A stretch of DNA of 64,000 nt from Pseudomonas pseudonitroreducens (lineage in GTDB: Bacteria > Pseudomonadota > Gammaproteobacteria > Pseudomonadales > Pseudomonadaceae), in contig NZ_BQHJ01000004.1 in assembly GCF_021603645.1 (NCBI RefSeq), forward strand, positions 491,147 through 555,146, given 5' to 3'. The notes under the pieces were generated by a model. It saw nothing but the letters and a program-made list of their open reading frames with translations. It did no database searches and was not told the origin of the DNA. The position numbers and the translations under genes were made by a program. Below, one piece after another: positions 7,009 to 14,716 of this stretch (position 1 is its first letter; every line of letters begins with the position of its first letter).

Positions 7009-7754
7009 GCTTGGTCCCCTTGGGATTCGCCGAGGACCTCGCTGATGCGCGTGATCCATGCATCTCCGTACAGCATCAGTGGGCGAGCGTTTTTCAGCTC
7101 TTCCAGGAGTGCGCGCATCCGCTGGCTCTCGATGCGCAGCCCAGCCAGCTCAGGGCTTTCCGGCATGTCCTTGCTCCACACCACCTGGTCCAGGTTCGGG
7201 TCGTAGACCTGTTCGAAAGTGCTGCGCTGATAGACCGGGTGCTGCGGGCCGGTGTAGCGCTGGCGCACCAGGTGGTAACGGGCGGGCTTGCCTGGGGTGC
7301 CATCGGTGCGGGTGACGTAGCCGGCGAGTGTCAGCCCCTGCAGGTAGGTGCGGGCAGCCTGCTCGGTCATCGTTACGCCGTTGACGCTGGCGTGCTCTGC
7401 GGCCTCGGCCGCGCTCATCTCGCCCAGGATGCGCAGGGTGCGCCAGATGTTCTCGACTGCAGACGGCGGCACGCGCTCGCCGCGTTTGTTCACGCGCGGA
7501 GCCTCGGCGCCTTCATCCGCCAGCAGCTTCCAGCGGGCATCACGCTGGACCAGGACCTCAACACGCTCAACGATGCCGGCCTTCTGCAGATCGCGCAGGT
7601 AGCTGCTCACGGCCTGGTCTTCCTGGCTGGACAGGCGCGACACGTTGTAGGTGGTCAGGCCCTTCGGGTCGCGGGACAGTGAGCGGATGGCTTCCCACAT
7701 ATGCTGGCGTGGGCTCTTGCCACCACTCATGGTGAGGTGGATGGGCTTACGCAT
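7005..7754 (-). CDS. phage protein with winged-helix domains
   Basis: 249 residues from the ATG at 7754 (MRKPIHLTMSGGKSPRQHMW); a start at 7772 would lie further inside the preceding gene. Two winged-helix-like units are visible. One is residues 20-75 (MWEAIRSLSRDPKGLTTYNV, SYLRDLQKAGIVERV). The other is about 100-170 (NIWRTLRILGEMSAAEAAEH, ARTYLQGLTLAGYVTR). It is probably a DNA-binding accessory protein of the transposition region. Start overlaps the preceding stop by 8 bases. Confidence 0.7.
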   Translation of the reverse strand: MRKPIHLTMSGGKSPRQHMWEAIRSLSRDPKGLTTYNVSRLSSQEDQAVSSYLRDLQKAGIVERVEVLVQRDARWKLLADEGAEAPRVNKRGERVPPSAVENIWRTLRILGEMSAAEAAEHASVNGVTMTEQAARTYLQGLTLAGYVTRTDGTPGKPARYHLVRQRYTGPQHPVYQRSTFEQVYDPNLDQVVWSKDMPESPELAGLRIESQRMRALLEELKNARPLMLYGDAWITRISEVLGESQGDQA

Positions 7755-7926
7755 TGCGCACCTCCACCTCATGGAAGCGAGAGGGCGACCAGTCGCACGA
7801 CTCGTCAGCCGGGATATGGCCGAACATGGTTGTGCAGCGGCGGCAGTGAACGCAGTCGCCGCAGGTTTTCCCTTCGGGCAGGCTCATGTCATCGGCGCCA
7901 CGCGGTAGAGGCTCACGGTTTTCCAT
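7747..7926 (-). CDS. small Cys-rich phage protein
   Basis: 59 residues from the ATG at 7926 (a TTG at 7932 is possible). CGDCVHCRRC gives four Cys in ten residues, with a fifth in DESCDW, so it is very probably a zinc-binding mini-domain. It follows MuB directly. Similar tiny Cys-rich proteins are common in phage early regions; function unknown. Confidence 0.65.
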   Translation of the reverse strand: MENREPLPRGADDMSLPEGKTCGDCVHCRRCTTMFGHIPADESCDWSPSRFHEVEVRNA

Positions 7927-7928
7927 GC

Positions 7929-8648
7929 TCAAGCCCTCCGCGCCGGGGCTTCGCCAGTGAACCAGCCGCGATTCCCCCAGGTGGCCAGGTCAATCGTGTC
8001 CTTGCCCATGGCCTGGGCCTCGGTGTGGACGCGGTACAGGTTCACGGCCACACGACGCAGGCAGCCCTGGGTCTTCGCGCACAGGTCGTCCAGCAGTTCG
8101 TCAGCGATGGTGAGGTGGGGGTAGGTGGCGTCTACCAGGTCGCGCAGATCGTCGGCGGTGGCCGGCTGTGCCGGGACCCACTCCAGGACGCGGTTGTGCA
8201 GGCGCTCCAGCTTGGCAAGGCTGGTCGGCACACGATCTTCCCCAATCAGCACGACGGTTCCCTGGCTGGCATTGAGAATGTCGGTGATGACGTTCGCGGC
8301 GGACTTGTCCAGCAGGTACTGGGCGTCGTCGACCAGCAGCGGGCGATTGCTGCGGCTGAGTTGCTCGGCGATCTGGTCGACCATCTCGGACAAGGTGCTG
8401 GCCGGAGTGATGCCCATGTCGCGCAGGACTGCCTGCAGGAAGGCTTTCCGAGTCCAGGTTTCACGGCACTCTACGTAGTAGGCGCGGTGCTTGGTGGCGG
8501 CGAACGCCGCCGCGAAGGACTTCCCGTAGCCAGTCTTGCCGTAGGCAACCACCAGACCCGGCAGGCCGACAGGGCGGCGCATGGTGCGGTCGATAGCGTT
8601 GGCGAGAAGACCGACGTTGGTCAGCGGGACGATTTTCTTGGCATTCAT
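7929..8648 (-). CDS. MuB-type transposition ATPase / target-DNA activator
   Basis: 239 residues from the ATG at 8648, chosen because GGAG sits 8 bases upstream and the preceding open frame overlaps the transposase. An AAA+ core follows: Walker A GKTGYGKS (residues 37-44), Walker B RPLLVDDAQYLL, then LGED-like sensor region VVLIGEDRVP and an arginine-rich C-terminal domain. In Mu, MuB binds target DNA with ATP, gives target immunity and stimulates MuA. It lies directly after the transposase, as expected. Confidence 0.92.
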   Translation of the reverse strand: MNAKKIVPLTNVGLLANAIDRTMRRPVGLPGLVVAYGKTGYGKSFAAAFAATKHRAYYVECRETWTRKAFLQAVLRDMGITPASTLSEMVDQIAEQLSRSNRPLLVDDAQYLLDKSAANVITDILNASQGTVVLIGEDRVPTSLAKLERLHNRVLEWVPAQPATADDLRDLVDATYPHLTIADELLDDLCAKTQGCLRRVAVNLYRVHTEAQAMGKDTIDLATWGNRGWFTGEAPARRA

Positions 8649-8665
8649 CGTTGTTACTCCTGTGG

Positions 8666-10726
8666 TCAAGCGCGGGCCATGCCGGCCTCGGCAAAGTCGT
8701 ACATGTCCTGGGTGGACTTGAATTCTTCGGTGCGGGGGTAATCGCCGTGCCAGCGATGGGCCTCGGGCTCCATCTGCTCGCCAGCGGTGATGCGGCGGTC
8801 GACGCGCTTCCACAGGCGGTAACGCGCCATGGAGTCGGCCGGGATTTCAAAGGTGGTGGTAGAGGGCGCGGCCAGCGCTGCGGCGTAGCGGCGGGCCTCA
8901 CCGATCTGCTCGGCGGACAGGTCTGCGGTTGGCGCCGCTTTTGGCACAACGCGCAGCTCGACGTCCTGGCCGGTGAGTGTCTTGACCTTGGTGACGGCGC
9001 GGGCGAGCTGGCCTTTCTCTCGGCGGTCGCCCGCCTTATCTAGCAGGGAGCGCGGCATGGCTGGCGAGGCGTTGCCATCCACCAGGGCCTCACAGATCAG
9101 CTCGCCCTCTAGGTTGTGGACCCACACGCGGCTGGCATCGCGGAAGTCATAGGCGACGCGTACTTCCTGACCGTGCAGCGCTTCCAGCTCGCGGGCGAAG
9201 TAGATGCCACCGCCAAATCTCACCTCGGCGCGGTTGGTGGTGCGAACGACCTGGGGACGGGTCAAGCTGGCCACGACGTCCGCAGGGGCCAGCAGCGGCT
9301 CCCAGCCCTCGGCCTGTGCTGACTTCCAGGACTCCATCGGGTTCTGGTGGCGCATCCGCCCGGTTTCCAGGTCGCGGATTTTCGGGAGGCCGCGCTGCGG
9401 CTTGTGGTTGTACGCGTCCAGGGCGTCCTGCAGGTCGCGGAAGAAGGTGTCGAAGCTGGGAATCTGAGTGGGCTGGACGCCCTCGGCGAGTTGCTTGCGG
9501 GACAGGCGATGCACGCGGGTAGCGGCTTCTTTGTCCATGTCCTTGCCGATGTAGCTGTCGTAGGTCTTGGCCAGCGCCACCAGGATGGATTTGTGAGGAC
9601 GCTCGATGATGCCGCGTGCCTGGGAGTTGTACGGCAGCGAGTGAGTCATCTCGCCGCCCAGGCGATCCACCACCTCCCGCACGGTGTCGTTGTCGAAGCC
9701 GCTGCCGTTGTCCACATAGAAAATCTTGAACATGCCCGCACGAGTCACACCGTCGCGCAGGGTGTCGATGGTGGCAATGGTCGACTCGGCCAGGTTGACC
9801 GAGAAGCCGACGATGCGGCGGGTGCCCCAGTCGATGACCGTGGTGATTTCCGGCTTGAAAATCTGGCCGGTCAGCGGGTTCATGACCTCGGCATCGAAGG
9901 TGTGGCCATCCGCTACCCACACATCGTTAGGCCAGAGCATGTCTGCTTTGCGGCGGTTGAACGCCTTGACCGTTTTGATTTCGTGGGCGCCCATGCGTCC
10001 GTGCTCACGGGCTTCCGGGCTGAGCTTGGCCAGGAACCGACGCACGGCATGGATGCTCGGGCAACCCTGGTACTCACTCTTGAAGCGCTCATACGCCGCC
10101 TCGACGCTCGGCTTCTGCGGCTTCTGGTAATGCTTGAGGAACACGGGCGCCCACACCGGCACGCTCATGTCGGGCTTGCGGCGAGCCGGAGCCAGGGCGA
10201 TTTCGCCATGCTTGCGATAATCGGCCAGCCAGCGTTTGAGCGTGCGCTCGCTCAGCGTGCGGTCTGCGGTCTTGCGGTCGTTGGCGCGCTCGACTCGCTC
10301 GGCCAGATAGGGGGTGAGCTCGCCATCTCGCGCCAGGCCGACCAGGGTGAGGATGGCGCGCTGCTGGCTGACAAACTGGCTCATCCGTTCGACTTCACGG
10401 ATCAGGGACACGCGCGCGGTCATCACTTCGCGCTGATCATCGTTCAAGCGTGACGTGGAAATACCGTCACGCTTCGGCGTGATCAGCGTGTGCGTGGCGG
10501 ATGGTTGCGGCGCGGCCTCCGGCTCGTCCTTTTGAACCAGGCGGGCTAACAGCGCCGTCTGGGCCTCTACTGGCAGGACGTCGAAGGAGTACTCACGGCC
10601 GCCGCCGAGAGCAAGCCGTAGCTGTGCCTCCCAGCCTTCGCGTCGGGCGCGATGGTTGATGCCCTGGACTGTTCCGGGCAGACCTGGCAGACCAGCGAGT
10701 TCCTGTGCGGAAAACCACTTACTCAT
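8666..10726 (-). CDS. MuA-type DDE transposase
   Basis: 686 residues, close to Mu A (663). The N-terminus (MSKWFSAQELAGLPGLPGTV) is the Mu-type winged helix that binds internal enhancer sites; residues 90-260 hold the end-binding helices; then the integrase core. Catalytic residues are Asp273 (VWVADGH), Asp339 (FYVDNGSG) and Glu375 (RGIIERPHKS), followed by the Mu C-terminal beta-barrel domain. It cuts and joins phage ends during integration and replicative transposition. Coupled to the upstream gene by a four-base overlap. Confidence 0.96.
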   Translation of the reverse strand: MSKWFSAQELAGLPGLPGTVQGINHRARREGWEAQLRLALGGGREYSFDVLPVEAQTALLARLVQKDEPEAAPQPSATHTLITPKRDGISTSRLNDDQREVMTARVSLIREVERMSQFVSQQRAILTLVGLARDGELTPYLAERVERANDRKTADRTLSERTLKRWLADYRKHGEIALAPARRKPDMSVPVWAPVFLKHYQKPQKPSVEAAYERFKSEYQGCPSIHAVRRFLAKLSPEAREHGRMGAHEIKTVKAFNRRKADMLWPNDVWVADGHTFDAEVMNPLTGQIFKPEITTVIDWGTRRIVGFSVNLAESTIATIDTLRDGVTRAGMFKIFYVDNGSGFDNDTVREVVDRLGGEMTHSLPYNSQARGIIERPHKSILVALAKTYDSYIGKDMDKEAATRVHRLSRKQLAEGVQPTQIPSFDTFFRDLQDALDAYNHKPQRGLPKIRDLETGRMRHQNPMESWKSAQAEGWEPLLAPADVVASLTRPQVVRTTNRAEVRFGGGIYFARELEALHGQEVRVAYDFRDASRVWVHNLEGELICEALVDGNASPAMPRSLLDKAGDRREKGQLARAVTKVKTLTGQDVELRVVPKAAPTADLSAEQIGEARRYAAALAAPSTTTFEIPADSMARYRLWKRVDRRITAGEQMEPEAHRWHGDYPRTEEFKSTQDMYDFAEAGMARA

Positions 10727-11166
10727 TGGGCGCCCCCAATGCGACGGCGCAGTTCGCGTGCCTGGCGAGTTGCCTCTTCTTTAATGCTCTCCACACGGCC
10801 CAGCTCGGCCAACAACGCATCACGCCCCCAGCTAACTCGACCACCACGAACAGTGACGATCAGGTCAGTCAATTGATGGCTGCCGCAGACTTGCTCCAGA
10901 AGGGCCGCGCGGTAGAAAGGCAGGTTGTGATCGATGCGGGCTGTCGAGGACCAGGCATCCAGCATTGCCTTACTGATGTCTTCGCCTGACAGGCGAGACA
11001 TTTGCGCTGCAACGTCAATGCGTTCAAGACCGGTGCCCTTTGCACCGCTCAGCATTTCGCTGACGATTTCACTTACCTGGACACGGAAGTCACAGGCGCT
11101 AACCAGCTGGGGCTGCGGAACATCGAAGTCGATGTTTATGGTGCGGTCGTCTTTTCCGTGACGCAT
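10723..11166 (-). CDS. early phage protein between ner and transposase
   Basis: 147 residues starting MRHGKDDRTINIDFDVPQPQ. It contains VQVSEIVSEMLSGAKGTGLE, AAQMSRLSGEDISKAMLDAW and ends in an Arg-rich coiled coil. Proteins of this size and position are conserved in B3-like Pseudomonas phages but uncharacterised. It begins 2 bases after the Ner-like gene and overlaps muA, so these three are one translation unit. Confidence 0.7.
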   Translation of the reverse strand: MRHGKDDRTINIDFDVPQPQLVSACDFRVQVSEIVSEMLSGAKGTGLERIDVAAQMSRLSGEDISKAMLDAWSSTARIDHNLPFYRAALLEQVCGSHQLTDLIVTVRGGRVSWGRDALLAELGRVESIKEEATRQARELRRRIGGAQ

Positions 11167-11168
11167 GT

Positions 11169-11507
11169 TTATGCCTCCGTGCCTGTTTTACGGTGCCCAA
11201 GGACATAAGCTGGGTTATTCTTTTGAGTACGCTCTGGCATAACTTCTGAGCGTTTGGGGCGCATGCGATTGGGGTTGCCGTTGGCATCCCAGCGCTCCGG
11301 CCAGATGTCCTGGACGTCAAGGCTCAGTGCCTTGGCGATAGCCCGCTCCATGCGCGGGTAGGCAGTACGTTTCACGTTCTTCACGGCAGGGCCGGAGACG
11401 TGCAGATCGCGTGCGAGCTTTGCCAGCGACGTGCCCTTGGCCCGTAGCTGGAACTTGATCCACTCCCAGCGCAGACCTGGGTCAGATGGGATTTCCGCTG
11501 TGTTCAT
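11169..11507 (-). CDS. Ner-like early DNA-binding regulator
   Basis: 112 residues. Residues 10-70 match Ner/Nlp proteins: RWEWIKFQLRAKGTSLAKLA, RDLHVSGPAVKNVKRTAYPR, AIAKALSLDVQDIWPERW, the last phrase being diagnostic. A basic C-terminal extension (about 40 residues) goes beyond the 75-residue Mu Ner. Ner turns down the early promoter and the repressor promoter in Mu. It faces the repressor gene, with the operator region between. Confidence 0.9.
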   Translation of the reverse strand: MNTAEIPSDPGLRWEWIKFQLRAKGTSLAKLARDLHVSGPAVKNVKRTAYPRMERAIAKALSLDVQDIWPERWDANGNPNRMRPKRSEVMPERTQKNNPAYVLGHRKTGTEA

Positions 11508-11582
11508 GTCGTAGATCCATAGGCCGCCTAGCGGGGCGGTCTTTAGGTGATGTTTAACGTGTCCTACGGCATAAACATATCG

Positions 11583-11653
11583 CTATAGAAGTTGAAAGAC
11601 AAGCGCTATAGCGCATTTTCAAGTTCTAAAGCGTCAAGGCTGAGCCTCTATAG
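11583..11653. promoter_or_regulatory. repeated CTATAG palindromes, probable phage operators
   Basis: CTATAG occurs at 11583-11588, at 11606-11611 inside the 12-bp palindrome GCGCTATAGCGC (11603-11614), and at 11648-11653 inside CTCTATAGAG (11646-11655). A fourth copy is at 11785-11790 inside the repressor gene. They lie between the divergent Ner-like and repressor genes, where repressor and Ner operators are found in Mu-like phages. That these are the operators is inference. Confidence 0.6.
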
Positions 11654-11687
11654 AGTTAAATCTTTTAAATTCAAAGGGTTGCGAAAG

Positions 11688-12404
11688 TTGAAACTTGAAA
11701 GTCCAGAGACTGAGCAGCTTTCAGGTTCAGGGGGCGAACCTGAAAGTGACAAGGCATTCATCGAAAGGCTTCGCGAGCTTGCCTCTATAGCGGGCAGTGC
11801 GAGTGCTTTAGCGAAAGCTGCGGGCATTTCCCAAGGGGGCCTTCAGCGCTATCTAAAAGGTGGAGAGCCAACACGGCCCGTGCTTATAAGCCTGGCGAAG
11901 TGCACTGGTGTTAGCTTGCCTTGGCTCATGACGGGAGAGGGCGAGAAGCTCCCCCATCGCTTGGCAACGCAGTCTGACGATGAGGATATCTATGCCTATA
12001 TCCCGCTCTACGATGCGCGCTGCAGCTCCGGGCACGGTGCTTGGAATGAGCGTGCTCGCGTCCTCACGCACTTGGCATTCACGCGCTATTCGCTTCGGAA
12101 GAAGGGACTCAGCCCTGACAACCTGGCGTGCTTAAGGAACGATGGCGACTCGATGCTGGGGCTGATTGATGATGACGACACAGTGATGGTTGATCTGAGC
12201 CGCGACAGCCTTGAGGGTGAAGGTGTCTATGTGATTCTGCTGGATGACCATTTGTTCGCTAAGCGGCTGCAACGGCAGTTCGACGGGGCAATTCATATCA
12301 TCAGCGAGAATAAAGCCTATCCGATGATGACCGTTCCGAAGTCTGGAGCTGATCAGCTCCAGGTCGTGGGTCGCGCGGTCTGGGCAGGTGGCTGGCTGAT
12401 CTAG
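11688..12404 (+). CDS. phage repressor, HTH plus S24 peptidase-like domain
   Basis: 238 residues from the TTG at 11688; the frame stays open to a TTG at 11592, but that longer start would place three operator-like palindromes in the coding region. There is no ATG in the N-terminal region. The N-terminal helix-turn-helix (FIERLRELASIAGSASALAK, AAGISQGGLQRYLKGG) is followed by a LexA/CI-type domain with NDGDSMLGLIDDDDTVMVD (Ser nucleophile in GDSM) and KRL (Lys partner). It keeps the prophage silent and may self-cleave in the SOS response. Confidence 0.88.
   Translation: MKLESPETEQLSGSGGEPESDKAFIERLRELASIAGSASALAKAAGISQGGLQRYLKGGEPTRPVLISLAKCTGVSLPWLMTGEGEKLPHRLATQSDDEDIYAYIPLYDARCSSGHGAWNERARVLTHLAFTRYSLRKKGLSPDNLACLRNDGDSMLGLIDDDDTVMVDLSRDSLEGEGVYVILLDDHLFAKRLQRQFDGAIHIISENKAYPMMTVPKSGADQLQVVGRAVWAGGWLI
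11718..11746. repeat. perfect 11-bp inverted repeat in the repressor 5' coding region
   Basis: CTTTCAGGTTC (11718-11728) and its exact complement (11736-11746), spaced by 7 bases. It lies at the start of the repressor frame before the HTH. It could be an operator, or an RNA hairpin that limits repressor translation from the weak TTG start. Confidence 0.6.
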
Positions 12405-12415
12405 AGGGCTGAAGC

Positions 12416-12640
12416 ATGGGACTGAACCGGCCCACGCAGAACTTGCGGCGCGAGCTACTCGACCTGTCGCGCCGCTTAGAGTCGCTCGCAGGTACCATCA
12501 CTTTCATAGCGAAGGACCTGCCAGACGCTGAAGGGATGAAGCTGCTTGGCCTTCTCGCTAACGTCTACGCGGAGGCCGATCAGCTTGAGGCCCTGGCTGA
12601 CGAGGTGAAACAGGGCCATATTCTGCGGCTCAAGCAGTAG
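12416..12640 (+). CDS. small helical protein downstream of the repressor
   Basis: 74 residues starting MGLNRPTQNLRRELLDLSRR, almost wholly helical with heptad-like leucines (LLGLLANVYAEADQLEALAD), no membrane segment. It follows the repressor by 11 bases on the same strand with GAGGG upstream, so the two form the lysogeny transcript. It is the last gene before the phage end. No family recognised. Confidence 0.65.
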   Translation: MGLNRPTQNLRRELLDLSRRLESLAGTITFIAKDLPDAEGMKLLGLLANVYAEADQLEALADEVKQGHILRLKQ

Positions 12641-12803
12641 TGCCAATTACCCCCGCTAAATTTTCCGTCCAGGCCGTTCAGCAGTTTTGGCACTACTTTT
12701 CTGCTTCGCTCGTTGAGGGCACCGCCGTCCGGGGCTCTCCGGCTTCTTCCGGTTTCTTCCGGCTTTCTCCGGCCCAGTGCCAATACTCCCACTAGCTCAC
12801 ACG
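12639..12803. other. prophage end with transposase-like binding repeats
   Basis: AGTGCCAAT-type boxes occur at 12639 (+), inverted at 12686-12696, and at 12776 (+). The outer and inner copies share a longer element, seen on the minus strand as TAGYGGGRGTA-ATTGGCACT. Between them TCCGG repeats at 12728, 12738, 12748, 12758 and 12768, exactly every 10 bp. The minus strand then reads TGTGAGC at the edge, fitting the TG...CA rule of Mu ends. The exact end is an estimate. Confidence 0.6.
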
Positions 12804-12829
12804 GTCGTGGTGCCGGGGTGCTCGCTTTC

Positions 12830-12921
12830 GTAGGAGCGGACTCTGTCCGCGATGATTACGCCCAGCTCCCTGTTCGGCTGGGCGCGGCGGTGAATCTATC
12901 GCGGACAAAGTCCGCTCCTAC
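12830..12921. repeat. REP pair (family B), inverted
   Basis: Two facing copies of a REP palindrome beginning GTAGGAGCGGACTCTGTCCG, with about 44 bases between. This is the first host-type sequence after the prophage. The same family is found at 26432-26497 and three times within 28299-29148. The rest of 12804-13002 shows no gene. Confidence 0.8.
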
Positions 12922-13002
12922 GCGCCGCCGCAAACGCTGGAGTCGACCTGCAGGAGCAGCCTATGCCTGCGATGAGCCCTGGGAGGCGCAGCTGTAAAGG
13001 AT

Positions 13003-13575
13003 TCAATTCACGACGTTGCGCACAAACCGTACCAGCACATCCCCATGGTTCTGATAGGAAAACGGCTGATTGCTCTTGAACACATGGAATCCGCCGGCCT
13101 CGACCTCCAGCGTCTCCTCGGCCAGCACGATGGTCAGCCGGCCCTCGATGACATAGGCCATGTCGTACCAGCCTTCGGCATCGGGCTCGGCGTTGTAGCG
13201 GTCGCCCGGCGCCAATGCCCAGTGCCAGAGTTCGGCCTGGCGCGTGGCGGGGGTGCTGGCGAGGAGGGTGCCGCGGCTGTCGGCCTGCTGGCCGCCCCAG
13301 GCGACGGCGTCGACGCGGGACAGGCCGCCGGTGGACGGCGGGCGAACCAGGTCGGCGAAGGTGACTTTCAGGGCGGCGGCTATGCGGTCGAGGGTGGCGA
13401 GGCTGACGTTGGTGTCGCCGCTCTCGATACCGACCAGCATCCGCCGGCTGACGCCCGAAGCCTTGGCCAGCGCGTCCTGGCTGAGACCGGCGCTGCGGCG
13501 GTGGGTCTTCACGTTATCGGCGACGTGCACCAGCACGCTGGGGCGTTCGGAAGGAGTGGGCAGTATATTGCTCAT
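13003..13575 (-). CDS. XRE-family regulator with C-terminal cupin domain
   Basis: 190 residues from the ATG at 13575; in-frame ATGs at 13590, 13605 and 13614 are possible but lie in a repeated operator-like sequence. Residues 15-70 are a standard helix-turn-helix (AGLSQDALAKASGVSRRML, VGIESGDTNVSLATLDRIAA). Residues 105-190 form a cupin with HWALAPGDRYNAEPDAEGWY and GGFHVFKSNQPFSYQNHG. Such proteins sense small molecules and control a neighbouring transporter or enzyme. It is divergent from the exporter gene, its likely target. Confidence 0.85.
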   Translation of the reverse strand: MSNILPTPSERPSVLVHVADNVKTHRRSAGLSQDALAKASGVSRRMLVGIESGDTNVSLATLDRIAAALKVTFADLVRPPSTGGLSRVDAVAWGGQQADSRGTLLASTPATRQAELWHWALAPGDRYNAEPDAEGWYDMAYVIEGRLTIVLAEETLEVEAGGFHVFKSNQPFSYQNHGDVLVRFVRNVVN

Positions 13576-13585
13576 TCTGGCCTTT

Positions 13586-13607
13586 TTGCGCATTATGTTG
13601 CGCATAA
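13586..13607. promoter_or_regulatory. direct repeat TTGCGCATWA, likely operator
   Basis: TTGCGCATTA at 13586-13595 and TTGCGCATAA at 13598-13607, 12 bp apart, in the gap between the cupin regulator and the exporter. A dimeric XRE protein could bind here to control both genes. No experimental match is known to me. Confidence 0.45.
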
Positions 13608-13657
13608 CAGTCAACCAAGAAATCCCAACCGTTGCAACGCCTGTTCAGGTCCGCATC

Positions 13658-14533
13658 ATGCCTCGCTCTCGCTTTCTTTCCACTGCCTTTCCCATTCTCA
13701 TCCTGATCGTGTCCATGGCCTCGATCCAGACCGGCGCTTCGGTCGCCAAGAGCCTGTTCCCGGTGCTCGGCGCCGAAGGCGTGACTTCCATGCGCCTGGT
13801 TTTCGCCGCCATTCTCCTGCTGGCGATCCTGCGGCCGTGGCGCACCTCCCTGCGCGGCAAGCCGCTCAAGCCGCTGTTCATCTACGGCGTGACGCTGGGC
13901 CTGATGAACCTGACGTTCTACATGGCGCTGCAGACCATCCCGCTGGGCGTCGCCGTGGCGTTGGAGTTCACCGGGCCGCTGGCGGTGGCGCTGTTCTACT
14001 CGCGCAAACCCATCGACTTCCTGTGGATCGCCATTGCCGTGGTCGGCCTCGGTCTGCTGCTGCCGATCGCCGACTTCGGCAACGGCATCGACCCCAAGGG
14101 CGCCGCGCTGGCGCTGGGAGCGGGGGTCTGCTGGGGGCTGTACATCATCTTCGGCCAGCGTGCCGGCAATGACCTGGGTGCCCAGGGCGCGGCGCTGGGC
14201 ATCACTATTGCGGCGATCTGCGTGGCGCCGATCGGCCTCGCGCACAGTGGCATGGCGCTGTTCGATGTCAGCCTGTTCCCAGCGCTGCTGGGCGTGGCGA
14301 TCCTCTCCAGTGCCTTGCCCTATACCCTGGAAATGGTCGCGCTGACCCGTCTGCCGGCGCGTACCTTCGGCACCCTGATGAGCATCGAACCGGCGTTTGG
14401 TGCGTTGTCCGGCCTGGTATTCCTCGGCGAGCAACTGACTTCGCACCAGTGGATCGCCATTGGCGCGATCATCGTGGCCTCCGTTGGCACGACGCTGAGC
14501 AGCCGGCCGAAGCCGGCGCTGGTCGCTGACTGA
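13658..14533 (+). CDS. EamA/RhtA-like inner-membrane exporter
   Basis: 291 residues from the ATG at 13658; longer open frame upstream crosses the divergent regulator. Ten hydrophobic segments in two EamA repeats, with the RhtA-like phrases TLGLMNLTFYMALQTIPLGV, ALEFTGPLAVAL and SSALPYTLEMVALTRLPART. E. coli RhtA exports threonine and homoserine. The substrate here is not known; regulation by the divergent XRE-cupin protein is likely. Confidence 0.88.
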   Translation: MPRSRFLSTAFPILILIVSMASIQTGASVAKSLFPVLGAEGVTSMRLVFAAILLLAILRPWRTSLRGKPLKPLFIYGVTLGLMNLTFYMALQTIPLGVAVALEFTGPLAVALFYSRKPIDFLWIAIAVVGLGLLLPIADFGNGIDPKGAALALGAGVCWGLYIIFGQRAGNDLGAQGAALGITIAAICVAPIGLAHSGMALFDVSLFPALLGVAILSSALPYTLEMVALTRLPARTFGTLMSIEPAFGALSGLVFLGEQLTSHQWIAIGAIIVASVGTTLSSRPKPALVAD

Positions 14534-14566
14534 CGGCTCCTCAGAAGGTATCCGGCGAGCCTGTTG

Positions 14567-14648
14567 GTAGGATGGGTGGAGCGCAGCGATACCCATGCTG
14601 TCCGTGCACGGGATTGATGGGTATCGCTGCGCTCCACGCCATCCTGCG
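14567..14648. repeat. inverted repeat element (family D, GGATGGGTGGAGC)
   Basis: GTAGGATGGGTGGAGCGCAG... and its inverted partner ending CCATCCTGCG form an 82-bp hairpin-capable element. Same family at 39986-40068 and in the three tandem units at 44588-45202. Confidence 0.75.
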
Positions 14649-14676
14649 CAGTGTTTTTCCTGCAGGACTCCCAAAC

Positions 14677-14704
14677 GAAAAAGCCGCCCAAGGGCGGCTT
14701 TTTT
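14677..14704. terminator. bidirectional intrinsic terminator
   Basis: AAAAAGCCGCCC, a 3-base loop AAG, and GGCGGCTTTTTT. It lies between the convergent exporter and MATE genes and can stop transcription from both sides. Confidence 0.9.
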
Positions 14705-14716
14705 GCGTCTCCGGCG

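Larger units (their letters stand above)
1..12803. mobile_element. Mu-like transposable prophage, early and lysis half (partial)
   Basis: A transposable phage is shown by a MuA-type DDE transposase followed by a MuB-type ATPase, a Ner-like regulator, a divergent repressor, DUF3164, GemA (gp16) and Mor family proteins, in the order known for Mu and the Pseudomonas phages B3 and D3112. The genome is inverted in this window: its genetic left end is near 12803 and late genes lie beyond position 1. The right boundary is inferred from the last transposase-like repeat and a TG...CA end; host REP repeats start at 12830. Structural genes are outside the window, so activity of the prophage cannot be judged. 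Confidence 0.9.

Noticed and set aside
13514-14674. 386-codon open frame on the minus strand across the EamA exporter
   Set aside because: Low-complexity Gln/Arg/His-rich translation, no ribosome site, and a full membrane exporter on the other strand: an antisense shadow of GC-rich coding DNA.
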